DNA from: Micromonospora arborensis
GTDB taxonomy: Bacteria; Actinomycetota; Actinomycetes; Mycobacteriales; Micromonosporaceae
Length of the DNA stretch: 49,909 bases
NCBI RefSeq assembly: GCF_003205615.1
Contig: NZ_PYBV01000048.1
Span: 1-49,909 of the forward strand
Reading direction: 5' to 3'
Below, piece after piece: positions 15,229 to 23,632 of this stretch. The notes beneath the pieces are model-generated. The model saw only the letters and a list, made by a program, of their open reading frames with translations, was not told the DNA's origin and made no database searches. The position numbers and the translations under genes are program-made. How positions within the stretch are numbered: position 1 is the first letter of the stretch; the number at the start of each line of letters is the position of its first letter.

Positions 15229-16493
15229 CCCGCCGGGCCGTCATCACCGGCATCGGAGTCCTGGCACCGAGCGCGAACGGCACGAAGTCCTTCTGGGACC
15301 TGCTGGTCAGTGGCCAGACGGCCACCCGGAGGATCTCGTTCTTCGACCCGACGCCGTTCCGCTCGCAGGTGGCGGCCGAGTGTGACTTCGATCCGCTGCG
15401 CGCCGGGCTCTCACACCAGCAGTCCCGGCGGATGGACCGGGCAGCCCAGTTCGCGGTGGTCAGCGCCCGAGAGAGTCTCGCCGACAGCGGGCTGGACCTG
15501 GAGCGTACCGACCCGACCCGACGCGGCGTGGTGATCGGCAGCGCGGTCGGCTGCACGATGAGCCTGGAGCGCGAGTACGTCGTGGTCAGCGATGGCGGCG
15601 CCCGGTGGCTGGTTGACGAGAGCCACGCCGTGCCCCACCTGTTCGACTACCTGGTGCCCAGCGCGATCGCCCGCGAGGTGGCGTGGGAGGTCGGCGCGGA
15701 GGGCCCGGTCTCCCTGGTCTCCACCGGCTGCACCTCGGGTTTGGACGCGGTCGGCCGGGCCGCCGAGTTGGTGGTCGAGGGCAGCGCCGACGTCATGGTG
15801 TGTGGGGCCACCGACGCCCCCATCTCGCCGATCACCGTGGCGTGTTTTGACGCGATCAAGGCGACCACCCCGCGCAACGACGACCCGGCGACAGCATCCC
15901 GGCCGTTCGACCGCACCCGCAACGGGTTCGTGCTCGGCGAGGGGAGTGCGGTCTTCGTGCTCGAGGAGCTGGAGCACGCCCGCCGTCGGGGTGCCCACCT
16001 GTACGCAGAGGTGGCCGGTTTCGCCTCCCGGGCCAACGCGCACCACATGACCGGGTTGCGGCCCGATGGTGTGGAGATGGCCGAGGCGATCCGGGTAGCG
16101 CTGGCGCGGGCCCGCAGCGCGCCGACCGAAGTGGACTACGTCAATGCCCACGGCTCCGGTACCAAGCAGAACGACCGGCACGAGACGGCGGCGGTCAAGC
16201 GCAGCCTCGGGCGGCACGCGTACGACACCCCGGTCAGCTCGATCAAGTCGATGATCGGTCACTCGCTCGGTGCCATCGGCTCGCTGGAGATCGCGGCCTG
16301 CGCGCTGGCGATGGAGAACGGCGTGGTGCCACCGACGGCGAACCTGCGTGAACCTGACCCCGAGTGCGACCTGGACTATGTGCCGCTGCGGGCCCGGGAA
16401 CGGCGGGTGGACACCGTACTCAGCGTCGGCAGCGGCTTCGGTGGTTTCCAGAGCGCCATGGTGCTGCGCCGCCCCGGGCGGGGCGCGGCATGA
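15225..16493 (+). CDS. Type II PKS ketosynthase alpha
   Basis: The 422-residue KAS shows the active-site Cys169 in SLVSTGCTSGLD. The two histidines lie in NAHGSGTKQND (about 307-317) and IGHSLGAIGS (about 345-354), giving the full C-H-H triad. The length and the Cys number match ActI-ORF1. It condenses malonyl extender units on the ACP and works as a heterodimer with the KS-beta encoded next, whose start overlaps its stop. No acyltransferase or KAS III for an unusual starter is present, so an acetate start (from malonyl decarboxylation) is the simplest reading. Confidence 0.97.
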   Translation: MTRRAVITGIGVLAPSANGTKSFWDLLVSGQTATRRISFFDPTPFRSQVAAECDFDPLRAGLSHQQSRRMDRAAQFAVVSARESLADSGLDLERTDPTRRGVVIGSAVGCTMSLEREYVVVSDGGARWLVDESHAVPHLFDYLVPSAIAREVAWEVGAEGPVSLVSTGCTSGLDAVGRAAELVVEGSADVMVCGATDAPISPITVACFDAIKATTPRNDDPATASRPFDRTRNGFVLGEGSAVFVLEELEHARRRGAHLYAEVAGFASRANAHHMTGLRPDGVEMAEAIRVALARARSAPTEVDYVNAHGSGTKQNDRHETAAVKRSLGRHAYDTPVSSIKSMIGHSLGAIGSLEIAACALAMENGVVPPTANLREPDPECDLDYVPLRARERRVDTVLSVGSGFGGFQSAMVLRRPGRGAA

Positions 16494-17698
16494 CGGCGGC
16501 GTTGATCACCGGGCTGGGCGTGGTCAGCCCGGCCGGTCTCGACAGGGAGACCCACTGGGCCGAAACCCTCGCGGGCCGGTGCGTCATCGGCCCGATCACC
16601 CGTTTCGACGCCTCGGGATACTCCAGTCGGCTGGCCGGTGAGGTGCCGGCGTTCGAAGCACGGGAACACCTGCCGGGGCGGCTCATCCCGCAGACCGACC
16701 GCATGACCCAGTTGGCCCTGCTGGTGGCCGACGCCGCGCTCGCCGACAGGGAGGTCGACGTGGCGGCGATGGGCGAGTTCGGGGTGGGCGTAGTGACCGC
16801 GAGCAGCGCCGGTGGCTTCGAGTTCGGCCACCGGGAGCTGGAGAAGCTGTGGAGCCGCGGCCCCGAACACGTCAGCGCCTACCAGTCGTTCGCCTGGTTC
16901 TACGCGGTGAACACCGGTCAGATCTCCATCCGGCACGGCACACGTGGGCCCAGCGGCGTGCTGGTGACCGAACAGGCCGGCGGTTTGGACGTGCTCGGGC
17001 AGGCCCGCCGGCAGGTGCGGGACGAACTACCGATGATGATCAGCGGTGGGGTGGATGGCTGGCTCTGCCCGTGGGGCTGGGTGGCGCATCAGGCCAGCGG
17101 GCACCTGAGCCGCCGCACCGATCCGCGCTCGGCGTACCTGCCCTTCTCGGTCGACGCTGCGGGGTACGTGCCGGGGGAGGGTGGCGCGCTGTTCGTCGTC
17201 GAGTCAGCCGAGTCCGCCCGATCGCGGGGTGCCCGACCGCGGTATGGCGTGATCGCCGGCTACGCGGCAACCTTCGACCCGCCCCCGGGCTCCGGCCGGG
17301 AGCCCTCCCTGCGCCGGGCGATCGAGGCGGCGCTCGACGACGCCAGGATCGCCCCGACCGACGTGGACGTCGTGTTCGCCGACGCGGTCGGCCTGCCGGA
17401 GCTGGACGCTGCGGAGGCGCGGGCGCTGGCGGCGGTGTTCGGGCCGTATGGCGTGCCGGTGACCGCCCCGAAGACCATGACCGGCCGGCTCGGGGCGGGC
17501 GGCGCGGCGCTCGACGTGGCCAACGCGCTGCTCAGCATCCGCGACGGGGTGCTACCGCCGACGGTCAACGTGTCCGAGCCGGCGCCCGTTCACGAGCTGG
17601 ACCTGGTCCGCGTCACCCGCGAGGCGCGGGTCCGCACCGCGCTGGTCCTCGCACGCGGCCACGGCGGGTTCAACTCCGCGCTGGTCGTCACCGCCTGA
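16490..17698 (+). CDS. Type II PKS chain-length factor (KS-beta)
   Basis: The 402-residue KAS homologue has Gln162 in VLVTEQAGG in place of the catalytic Cys, the defining change of chain-length factors. The gate segment reads AGGFEFGHRELEKLW (107-121): relative to the actinorhodin factor, F109 is kept, T112 is Gly and F116 is Leu. Smaller gate residues go with longer chains in this family, so I infer a decaketide rather than an octaketide, in keeping with anthracycline- or quinocycline-type cores. It overlaps KS-alpha by four bases (ATGA). Confidence 0.95.
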   Translation: MTAALITGLGVVSPAGLDRETHWAETLAGRCVIGPITRFDASGYSSRLAGEVPAFEAREHLPGRLIPQTDRMTQLALLVADAALADREVDVAAMGEFGVGVVTASSAGGFEFGHRELEKLWSRGPEHVSAYQSFAWFYAVNTGQISIRHGTRGPSGVLVTEQAGGLDVLGQARRQVRDELPMMISGGVDGWLCPWGWVAHQASGHLSRRTDPRSAYLPFSVDAAGYVPGEGGALFVVESAESARSRGARPRYGVIAGYAATFDPPPGSGREPSLRRAIEAALDDARIAPTDVDVVFADAVGLPELDAAEARALAAVFGPYGVPVTAPKTMTGRLGAGGAALDVANALLSIRDGVLPPTVNVSEPAPVHELDLVRVTREARVRTALVLARGHGGFNSALVVTA

Positions 17699-17799
17699 AC
17701 GGTCCCACCCCGCCTGTTCCGACCGGATACCAACCCACCGCCGTCGTGGGGCCGCCGGCACCGAGAAGGCCGCCCCGCACCGACCCTCAAGGAGAGCGA

Positions 17800-18057
17800 A
17801 TGACGACCCTCGAACTTCCGGTCCTACGGGACATCCTGCGCGAGTGCGCCGGTGAGGACGACGCCGCCGGCCTCCAGGGCGACATTCTCGATGTGCCCTT
17901 CAGCGACCTCGGCTACGACTCGCTGGCCCTGTTGGAGACCGCGAGCGTTATCCAGCGCCGCTTCGGCGCTCGCCTCGCCGACGACGCCGTCACCCGTGCG
18001 GAGACCCCCCGGGCGCTGCTCGACCTGACCAACGAGACCCTCGCCGGCACCAGCTGA
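17800..18057 (+). CDS. Type II PKS acyl carrier protein
   Basis: The 85-residue acidic protein has the phosphopantetheine serine S41 in LGYDSLALLE. ATG 17800 follows AAGGAGAG at good spacing. It lies 101 bases after KS-beta, completing a minimal PKS in the usual order KS-alpha, KS-beta, ACP. It carries the growing poly-beta-ketone. It is clearly different in sequence from the carrier protein at 5239 (IIDSLGL), so the two chains are built on separate carriers. Confidence 0.96.
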   Translation: MTTLELPVLRDILRECAGEDDAAGLQGDILDVPFSDLGYDSLALLETASVIQRRFGARLADDAVTRAETPRALLDLTNETLAGTS

Positions 18058-18107
18058 CTGTCCCATCCGCACGATCCGAGACCCGACCCGAGAGCCGAGG
18101 AGGCCGC

Positions 18108-18542
18108 ATGAGTGTGCAGATTGACGCCGTACGTCGAATGGTGGCGGCGTACAACAGCGGACAGACCGAGGACGTCGCCGAGTACATCCACCCTGACTAC
18201 CTCAACCCGGCGTCCCTGGAACACATGGACCTGCGCGGCCCGGCCGCCTTCGCGATGGCCGTGAAGTGGCTGCGGATGACCTTTTCTGAGGACGTCCACC
18301 TGGAGGAGGTCCGCTACGAGGAGAAGGGCGACTGGGTGCGCGCCTACCTGGTCCTCTACGGCAGGCACGTCGGCAACCTGGTCGGGATGGAGCCGACCGG
18401 CCGGCGCTTCTCCGGTGAGCAGATCCATCTGATCAAGTTGGTGGACGGCAAGATCCGCGACCACCGTGACTGGCCGGACTACCTGGGCACCTACCGCCAG
18501 CTCGACGAGCCGTGGCCAACTGCCGAGGGCTGGCGGCACTGA
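18108..18542 (+). CDS. SnoaL-like polyketide cyclase
   Basis: The 144-residue NTF2-like protein has the SnoaL-family pattern: RRMVAAYNSGQTEDVAEYIHPDY at the start, LRGPAAFAMAVKWLRMTFSE in the middle and a C-terminal DGKIRDHRDWPDYLGTYRQL. SnoaL and AknH close the fourth ring of anthracyclines by an aldol reaction; relatives (SnoaL2, AclR) act as hydroxylases. ATG 18108 follows GAGGAGG. It is 50 bases after the ACP in the same operon. A fourth-ring cyclase is the simplest role. Two other NTF2-like proteins lie at 23633 and 29708. Confidence 0.9.
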   Translation: MSVQIDAVRRMVAAYNSGQTEDVAEYIHPDYLNPASLEHMDLRGPAAFAMAVKWLRMTFSEDVHLEEVRYEEKGDWVRAYLVLYGRHVGNLVGMEPTGRRFSGEQIHLIKLVDGKIRDHRDWPDYLGTYRQLDEPWPTAEGWRH

Positions 18543-18546
18543 CCGT

Positions 18547-18588
18547 CCCCCGCTCGCGGGGGCCCGGCTGGCGCGATCGCCGGCCGGG
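18547..18588 (+). terminator. Paired hairpins after the cyclase gene (possible attenuator)
   Basis: CCCCCG-CTCG-CGGGGG (18547-18562) is directly followed by CCCGGCTGGCG-CGAT-CGCCGGCCGGG (18563-18588). No T-run follows. They sit between the cyclase and the NmrA-like gene and may partly end or process the PKS transcript. Confidence 0.5.
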
Positions 18589-18633
18589 TCTCCGCGCCAC
18601 GGCCCATTCCCCTCCCAGCAAAGGAGAGACGCG

Positions 18634-19476
18634 ATGATCCTTGTTACCGGCGCGACCGGAAAGGTGGGCGGACACGTGCTGACCCGCCTGCGGGAGGCGG
18701 GCCACCAGGTCCGCGCTCTGAGCCGAGACCCCGACCGGGCCGACCTGCCCGCCGACGTCGAGGTGATCGCCGGCAGCCCCGCTCAGGTCGACTCGTCCGC
18801 AGCCGCGCTGGCCGGCGTGGACGCCGCGTTCGTCTGCTTGGTGGGCGACGTGGAAACCCAGGCCCGGGGGTTCGCCGAGGCGGTCCGGCGGGTCGGTGGC
18901 GTCCGGCGGCTGGTGCTGCTGTCGTCGTCGGCGGTGCTGCATCCCGTGCGACACCGGATCGGCGACGAGCACCGGGCCGCCGAGGAGTTGATCGGCGCGG
19001 TCGCACCCCACGCCACCCTGCTGCGGCCGGGGCCGTTCCACACCAACTCGCTGTGGTGGGCGAAGTCCATCCGGGAGCAGGGCCGGGTCCGCTGCCTGGT
19101 GGGCAACAATCCGGGTGCCCCGCTGGACCCGGACGACCTGGCTGCCGTCGTGGTGGCGGCACTGACCTCTGCTGAGCACGCCCGCCAGCGGTACGAACTT
19201 ACCGGGCCGGAGGTGCTCACCTCCGCCGAGCAGGTGCGCACCATCGCCGAGGTGACCGGGCGGGAGCTCGACTTCGAGGTGGCTGCTCCGGCGGAGGTGG
19301 TGGCGATGTTCGCATCGATCACCGGCGACCGGCCCGCCGCCGTGACCAACGTGGCGGCGCTGCACAGCGCCCAGGTCCCCTGGGGGCGCACGACCGACAC
19401 CATCCAGCGGCTGCTGGGCCGTCAGCCGCGCACGTTCCGGGACTGGGCGGCCGAAAACGCCCACCTGTTCAAATGA
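18634..19476 (+). CDS. NmrA-like / SDR_a5 NAD(P)H-binding oxidoreductase 1
   Basis: The 280-residue protein starts with the nucleotide motif MILVTGATGKVGGHVL, and the body shows RLVLLSSSAV and LRPGPFHTNSLWWAKSI, typical of atypical SDRs of the NmrA group. These proteins lack a firm YxxxK motif and reduce carbonyls or quinones, or simply sense NADP. ATG 18634 follows AAGGAGAG. In aromatic polyketide clusters, members reduce quinones or pyran/lactone rings. A second NmrA-like gene follows 26 bases later, and a third, related protein is at 30302. Confidence 0.88.
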   Translation: MILVTGATGKVGGHVLTRLREAGHQVRALSRDPDRADLPADVEVIAGSPAQVDSSAAALAGVDAAFVCLVGDVETQARGFAEAVRRVGGVRRLVLLSSSAVLHPVRHRIGDEHRAAEELIGAVAPHATLLRPGPFHTNSLWWAKSIREQGRVRCLVGNNPGAPLDPDDLAAVVVAALTSAEHARQRYELTGPEVLTSAEQVRTIAEVTGRELDFEVAAPAEVVAMFASITGDRPAAVTNVAALHSAQVPWGRTTDTIQRLLGRQPRTFRDWAAENAHLFK

Positions 19477-19502
19477 CCCCGCACTCCAGAGAGGATCCTT
19501 CG

Positions 19503-20399
19503 ATGGCCGACAGCAGCGGCATCGTCCTCGTGACCGGCGCGACCGGTACCCAGGGTGGCGCCACCGTCCGAGCCCTGATCGCCCGGGGCCGCCCGGTGCG
19601 GGCCCTGGTCCGCGACCCCGGCACCGACGCCGCCCAGGCGCTCGCAAAGGCCGGCGTTTCCCTGGTGACCGGCGACCTCAACGACCCCGCGTCGCTGCGA
19701 GCAGCCATGGCTGGTGTGCACGGGGTGTTCAGCGTGCAGACCTTCATGGCCCCCGGCGGGTTGGGCGCCGAGGTCCGCCAGGGCCGTGCGGTCGCCGACG
19801 CGGCGGCGATAGCAGGGGTCCGCCACTTGGTCTACAGCTCCGTCGGCGGGGCCGACCGGTCCAGCGGGGTGCCGCATTTCGAGAGCAAGTGGGCCATCGA
19901 GCGGCACCTGCGGTCGTCGGGCGTCCCCACCACCGTGCTTCGTCCCACCTTCTTCATGGACAACTTCGCCGCGTTCGGCCCGCAGGTGGTCGACGGTGCG
20001 CTCGTGGTCCGGCTGGCGCTGCGTCCGGACACCGCGGTGCAGCTCGTCGCCGCGGAGGACATCGGGGTGTTCGCCGCGCAAGCCTTCGACGACCCCGACA
20101 CGTACGTCGGGGCGTCGCTGGAGTTGGCCGGGGACGAGCTGACCGGTCCGGAGTTGGCCGCGCGCTTCGGCGAACTGGCCGGTATGCCCGCCCGGTTCGA
20201 CGAGCTGAGTCTCGCCGAGGTCGCTGCGGATCCGTGGATTCCGTACAGCCACGAGATCGCGGTGATGTTCGAGTGGTTCCAAACCGATGGTTACGCGGCG
20301 GATATCACGGCGCTGCGGGCCCGACACCCGGGCCTGCGGACGTTCGCCGACTGGCTGCGGACGATCGGTTGGCGCCCGCCGGTGCCCGCCGCGGGGTGA
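19503..20399 (+). CDS. NmrA-like NAD(P)H-binding oxidoreductase 2
   Basis: The ATG at 19503 is chosen because AGAGAGGA precedes it; an in-frame ATG at 19473 would overlap the previous stop. The 298-residue product has VTGATGTQGGATVRALIARG near residues 10-29, SVQTFMAPGG, and LVYSSVGGADRSSGVPHFESKW, which matches the NmrA/isoflavone-reductase type with FESK as the usual substrate-side motif. A reductive tailoring role in the pathway is inferred. It is the last gene before the TetR-exporter block. Confidence 0.87.
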   Translation: MADSSGIVLVTGATGTQGGATVRALIARGRPVRALVRDPGTDAAQALAKAGVSLVTGDLNDPASLRAAMAGVHGVFSVQTFMAPGGLGAEVRQGRAVADAAAIAGVRHLVYSSVGGADRSSGVPHFESKWAIERHLRSSGVPTTVLRPTFFMDNFAAFGPQVVDGALVVRLALRPDTAVQLVAAEDIGVFAAQAFDDPDTYVGASLELAGDELTGPELAARFGELAGMPARFDELSLAEVAADPWIPYSHEIAVMFEWFQTDGYAADITALRARHPGLRTFADWLRTIGWRPPVPAAG

Positions 20400-20453
20400 G
20401 CCGGCCGGACCACGGGTCGGGCTCTTTCGATGGACACGCACGTCTGCGTATAT

Positions 20454-20472
20454 TGTATCGTACGTCATACGG
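20454..20472. promoter_or_regulatory. TetR operator copy A (before TetR 1)
   Basis: The 19-base site TGTATCGTACGTCATACGG matches three other copies in the window at the pattern TAySGTAySkyRTACG. It follows a -10-like TATATT at 20449-20454 and lies 22 bases before the TetR 1 start, so binding would block that promoter. Confidence 0.7.
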
Positions 20473-20494
20473 CTAGGCCGACCATGGAGGGACG

Positions 20495-21283
20495 ATGAGT
20501 CCGGACGACCGGGGCAGGGGTGTCGCCGATCCGGCCCGGAGCCTGGCCCTGCTGTGGGGCGCGCGCGGCCCGGACGCCCGCAGCAGGTCCAATCTCGGCG
20601 TGGAGAAGATCGTCCGGGAGGCCATCGACATGGTCGACACGGACGGACTGGGCGAGCTGTCCATGCGCCGGCTGGCCCAGGCGCTCGGGGTGGGCGTGAT
20701 GTCGCTCTACACGTACGTGCCCGGTAAGGCCGAGCTGATCGAGCTGATGGTCGACACCGTGTACGGGGAGACCCTGGACGCCGGGGAGTTGCCGGCCGGG
20801 TGGCGGGCGGCGCTGGAGCAGGTGGCACGGGCCAACTGGGCGCTCTACCGCCGGCACCCCTGGGTGCTGCGCATCCCGGTGGGCCGCCCGTCGCTCGGTC
20901 CGCACGCCACAGCCAAATACGAGTACGAGCTGCGGGCCGTGGAGGGACTCGGTCTCACCGAGGTCGAGATGGACTCGGTCGTGCGCCTGGTCACCGACTA
21001 CGCCGAGGGGGCCGCCCGGCGGGCCGTCGAGGCATCCGTGTTGGAGCGGGAGAGCGGGCTGACGGACGAGCAGTGGTGGCGGGTCTGCGGTCCGCTGCTC
21101 GGTGCGTTCGTGGATGGTTCGCGCTACCCCGTCGCCACTCGCGTCGGCTCCGCCGCCGGGGCCGCTCACGGTGGTTCCTACTCGCCGGAGCACGCCTTCG
21201 AGTTCGGGCTGGAGCGGATGCTCGACGGCATCGAGGTCTTCATCGCGAGCCGGACGACGCGGGCCCAGGTCTTTCCCGGCTGA
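20495..21283 (+). CDS. TetR/AcrR-family regulator 1 (TetR_C_1 type)
   Basis: The 262-residue protein has an N-terminal HTH (about 35-80; IVREAIDMVDTDGLGELSMRRLAQALGVGVMSLYTYVPGKAEL) and a tetracycline-repressor-like C-terminal ligand domain. A conserved leader DPARSLALLWG precedes the HTH, and the same leader is found in TetR 2 at 31224. ATG 20495 follows GGAGGG. The protein probably represses the exporter at 21429 and itself until the product binds, as is usual for TetR genes next to DrrAB-type pumps; operator copies A and D support this. Confidence 0.92.
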   Translation: MSPDDRGRGVADPARSLALLWGARGPDARSRSNLGVEKIVREAIDMVDTDGLGELSMRRLAQALGVGVMSLYTYVPGKAELIELMVDTVYGETLDAGELPAGWRAALEQVARANWALYRRHPWVLRIPVGRPSLGPHATAKYEYELRAVEGLGLTEVEMDSVVRLVTDYAEGAARRAVEASVLERESGLTDEQWWRVCGPLLGAFVDGSRYPVATRVGSAAGAAHGGSYSPEHAFEFGLERMLDGIEVFIASRTTRAQVFPG

Positions 21284-21346
21284 CCGGATCCCGCCGGGCG
21301 TTCTCCCTCTTCGGTGTCGTCGCCGCGCCGACGACGCGCACCTCTG

Positions 21347-21385
21347 CCGTATGCGCTACCGTATGCGCTACCGTATGGTGTACGT
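21347..21385. promoter_or_regulatory. Tandem 12-bp repeats with operator copy D (exporter promoter)
   Basis: CCGTATGCGCTA occurs twice in perfect tandem (21347-21358, 21359-21370), followed by a variant CCGTATGGTGTA (21371-21382). The last unit forms operator copy D, GCTACCGTATGGTGTACGT (21367-21385), which shares TA-x2-GTA-x5-TACG with copies A-C. The array ends 44 bases before the exporter start and could hold more than one repressor dimer. Confidence 0.7.
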
Positions 21386-21428
21386 TAAATGTCTTCGACA
21401 GGTGTTGTGGTGCTCAGGGAGGAGCGAC

Positions 21429-22496
21429 GTGACAGCGGGTAATTACGCGATTGTCGCGGAGGGACTGCGTAAGCGGTACGGGGACAGGTACGCCCTGGAC
21501 GGCTTCGATCTACAGGTCCGGCCGGGCTCGGTGTGCGGCCTGCTCGGCCCCAACGGGGCCGGAAAGACCACCTCCGTGCGGATCCTGTCCACGCTGCTGG
21601 GCTTTGACGAGGGCCGGGCCGAGGTCGCCGGCTTCGACGTGGCGCGCCAGGCCGACCAGGTCCGTTACCGCATTGGCCTGGTCGGACAGAACGCCGCGGT
21701 GGACGAGGTTCTCAGCGGCTATCAGAACCTCGTCATCTTCGGCCGGCTGTTCCACCTCGGTACGAAACATGCTCGGCAGCGCGCCGGCGAACTGCTGGAG
21801 CGGTTCGGGCTCGCCGAGGCCGGCGACAAGCCGGTCAAGGCATACTCGGGCGGCATGCGGCGCCGGCTCGACCTGGCCGCGGGGATGATCCTCACGCCGT
21901 CGGTGCTCTTCCTCGACGAGCCGACCACCGGGCTCGACCCGCGTAGCCGCAACGAGGTGTGGGTGTCGGTTCGGGAGTTGGTCCGTTCGGGGACCACCGT
22001 TCTGCTGACCACTCAGTACCTGGACGAGGCCGACCAGCTCGCCGACCAGATCTCGGTGATCGACACCGGGAAGGTCATCGCCGAGGGCACGCCCGACGAC
22101 CTGAAAGCCCGGCTCGGAGGCGACCGGATCGATCTGGTTGTGCACGACGCTGCCGACCTTGCGGCGGCCAGCGCGCAGCTTCGTCAGGTGGCCGGGGCCG
22201 AGCCCGAGGTCGACGCGGATCGGCGGTTCGTCAGCGCCCAGGTCGGGCACCGCGCCGCGGCGCTCACCGAGGTGCTGCGAGGGCTCGACGCGGCGGGCGT
22301 CGCCGTCGAGGACGTGGCGCTGCGTCGCCCGACCTTGGACGAGGTCTTCCTGCACTTGACCGGCCGTCGCCCGCAGACCGTCGAGGAAGCCGAGGCGGCC
22401 GGGAAGGCGAAGAAGGGCAAGGGAAAGAAGGGTAAGGGCGACGAGCCGAACGCCGGCCCGGCCCGCTCGGAGAACGTCGAGGAGGTTCCCGCGTGA
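21429..22496 (+). CDS. DrrA-type ABC exporter ATPase
   Basis: The GTG at 21429 is preferred because GGGAGGAG lies just upstream. The 355-residue protein has Walker A GPNGAGKTT (about 41-49), the signature YSGGMRRRLDLA (about 140-151) and Walker B SVLFLDEPTTGLD, followed by a DrrA-type C-terminal domain. It ends in a Lys/Gly-rich tail (GKAKKGKGKKGKG) before the stop. DrrA with DrrB exports anthracyclines and gives self-resistance. It overlaps the permease gene by four bases (GTGA). TetR control is indicated by operator D. Confidence 0.94.
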   Translation: MTAGNYAIVAEGLRKRYGDRYALDGFDLQVRPGSVCGLLGPNGAGKTTSVRILSTLLGFDEGRAEVAGFDVARQADQVRYRIGLVGQNAAVDEVLSGYQNLVIFGRLFHLGTKHARQRAGELLERFGLAEAGDKPVKAYSGGMRRRLDLAAGMILTPSVLFLDEPTTGLDPRSRNEVWVSVRELVRSGTTVLLTTQYLDEADQLADQISVIDTGKVIAEGTPDDLKARLGGDRIDLVVHDAADLAAASAQLRQVAGAEPEVDADRRFVSAQVGHRAAALTEVLRGLDAAGVAVEDVALRRPTLDEVFLHLTGRRPQTVEEAEAAGKAKKGKGKKGKGDEPNAGPARSENVEEVPA

Positions 22497-23326
22497 CCAG
22501 TGCGACCCTGCCCGGCACCGCGTCGCCGGACGTGGTGCACGGCCGCCCCTCACTGCTGGGCGACAGCATCACCCTGACCCAGCGCAGCCTGGCTCACTGG
22601 CGTCGTAATCCGGGGCCGCTGATCGCCTCCCTCGGGTTCAACATCGTGATGGTGTTGATGTTCGCGTACCTGTTCGGCGGCGCGTTGCAGGTGCCCGGGG
22701 GCGGCAGTTACCGCGAGTTCCTGATGCCGGGCATGTTCGCCATGACCATGGTGTTCGGCATCAGTCTCACCACGCTCGCCGTCTCCGCCGATCTGGACCG
22801 CGGCGTCACCGACCGACTCCGGTCGATGCCGGTCTCCCCCCTGGCCCCGTTGATCGGGCGGGCGGTGGCCGACATGCTCTTCGCGGTGGTCACCCTCGCG
22901 GTGATGCTGCTGGCCGGCCTCGCCGTCGGCTGGCGCGCGCACGGCGGCGTCGGCGACACCCTCGCCGCGTTCGGGTTGATCCTGCTGCTGCGCTTCGCCC
23001 TGGTCTGGGTGGGCATCTTCCTCGGCCTGGTCATGAAAGGTCAGGAGGCGGTGGCCGGCGTGCAGACTCTCGAGTTCCCGCTCGGCTTCCTGTCGAACGC
23101 GTTCGTCTCTCCCGCCACCATGCCCGGCTGGCTGGGCGCGATCGCCGAGTGGAATCCCCTGTCGGCGACCGTCGGAGCGATCCGGGAGCTGTTCGGCAAC
23201 CCTGGCTGGGGTGGCGACTCCTGGGCGGTCCAGCACTACCCGACGATGGCGGTGATCTGGCCGATCGTGCTGGTGGTGATCTTCCTGCCGTTGTCGATGA
23301 GCAAGTACCGGTCCTTGAGCCGCTGA
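22493..23326 (+). CDS. DrrB-type ABC-2 exporter permease
   Basis: The 277-residue membrane protein has about six hydrophobic segments, for example PLIASLGFNIVMVLMFAYLF (about 41-60), MFAMTMVFGISLTTLAV, AVADMLFAVVTLAVMLLAGLAVG, LILLLRFALVWVGIFLGLV and a C-terminal MAVIWPIVLVVIFLPLSM. Between them lies the ABC-2 family region around DRGVTDRLRSMPVSPLAPLIGR. It forms the membrane half of the exporter with the ATPase encoded just before. The GTG start overlaps the ATPase stop, and GGAGG sits nine bases before it. It should pump the mature product or an intermediate out of the cell. Confidence 0.94.
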   Translation: MTSATLPGTASPDVVHGRPSLLGDSITLTQRSLAHWRRNPGPLIASLGFNIVMVLMFAYLFGGALQVPGGGSYREFLMPGMFAMTMVFGISLTTLAVSADLDRGVTDRLRSMPVSPLAPLIGRAVADMLFAVVTLAVMLLAGLAVGWRAHGGVGDTLAAFGLILLLRFALVWVGIFLGLVMKGQEAVAGVQTLEFPLGFLSNAFVSPATMPGWLGAIAEWNPLSATVGAIRELFGNPGWGGDSWAVQHYPTMAVIWPIVLVVIFLPLSMSKYRSLSR

Positions 23327-23632
23327 CGAAACACGCCAGCACCGCCTGGGACGATGAGGCGCAGCTGCTGCCCCCGGCCGACGAGAGTCGCCGGGGGCGG
23401 CCTCGTCTTGTCCGCGTTCCGGCCGTGACGCCGGCGTTGTCGGTGAGCCGCCGAAAGAAACCGTGGGGAGAAGAGGCGTACCCCTGCCCGGCGCAGCCCG
23501 CGGTCGATCTCCGCATCCAGGCGGCGCTGGCGCCGAACCGTCCCTCCGATCCGCGAGGGCTTCTCTAGCGAGGTGCGGAAGCATCGCGGTCACCGACACC
23601 GCCGACGAGGCGAAACAGAGAGGGCGGCACCG
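23327..23632. other. Gene-free gap with stem-loop after the exporter operon
   Basis: The main element is a hairpin at 23371-23397: CCCCCGG pairs with CCGGGGG, with an inner CGAC-GAGA-GTCG stem, and a moderately T-rich stretch follows. It is a likely terminator for the exporter operon. No credible gene is present. The next gene must be transcribed from a promoter in the right half or by read-through. Confidence 0.6.
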
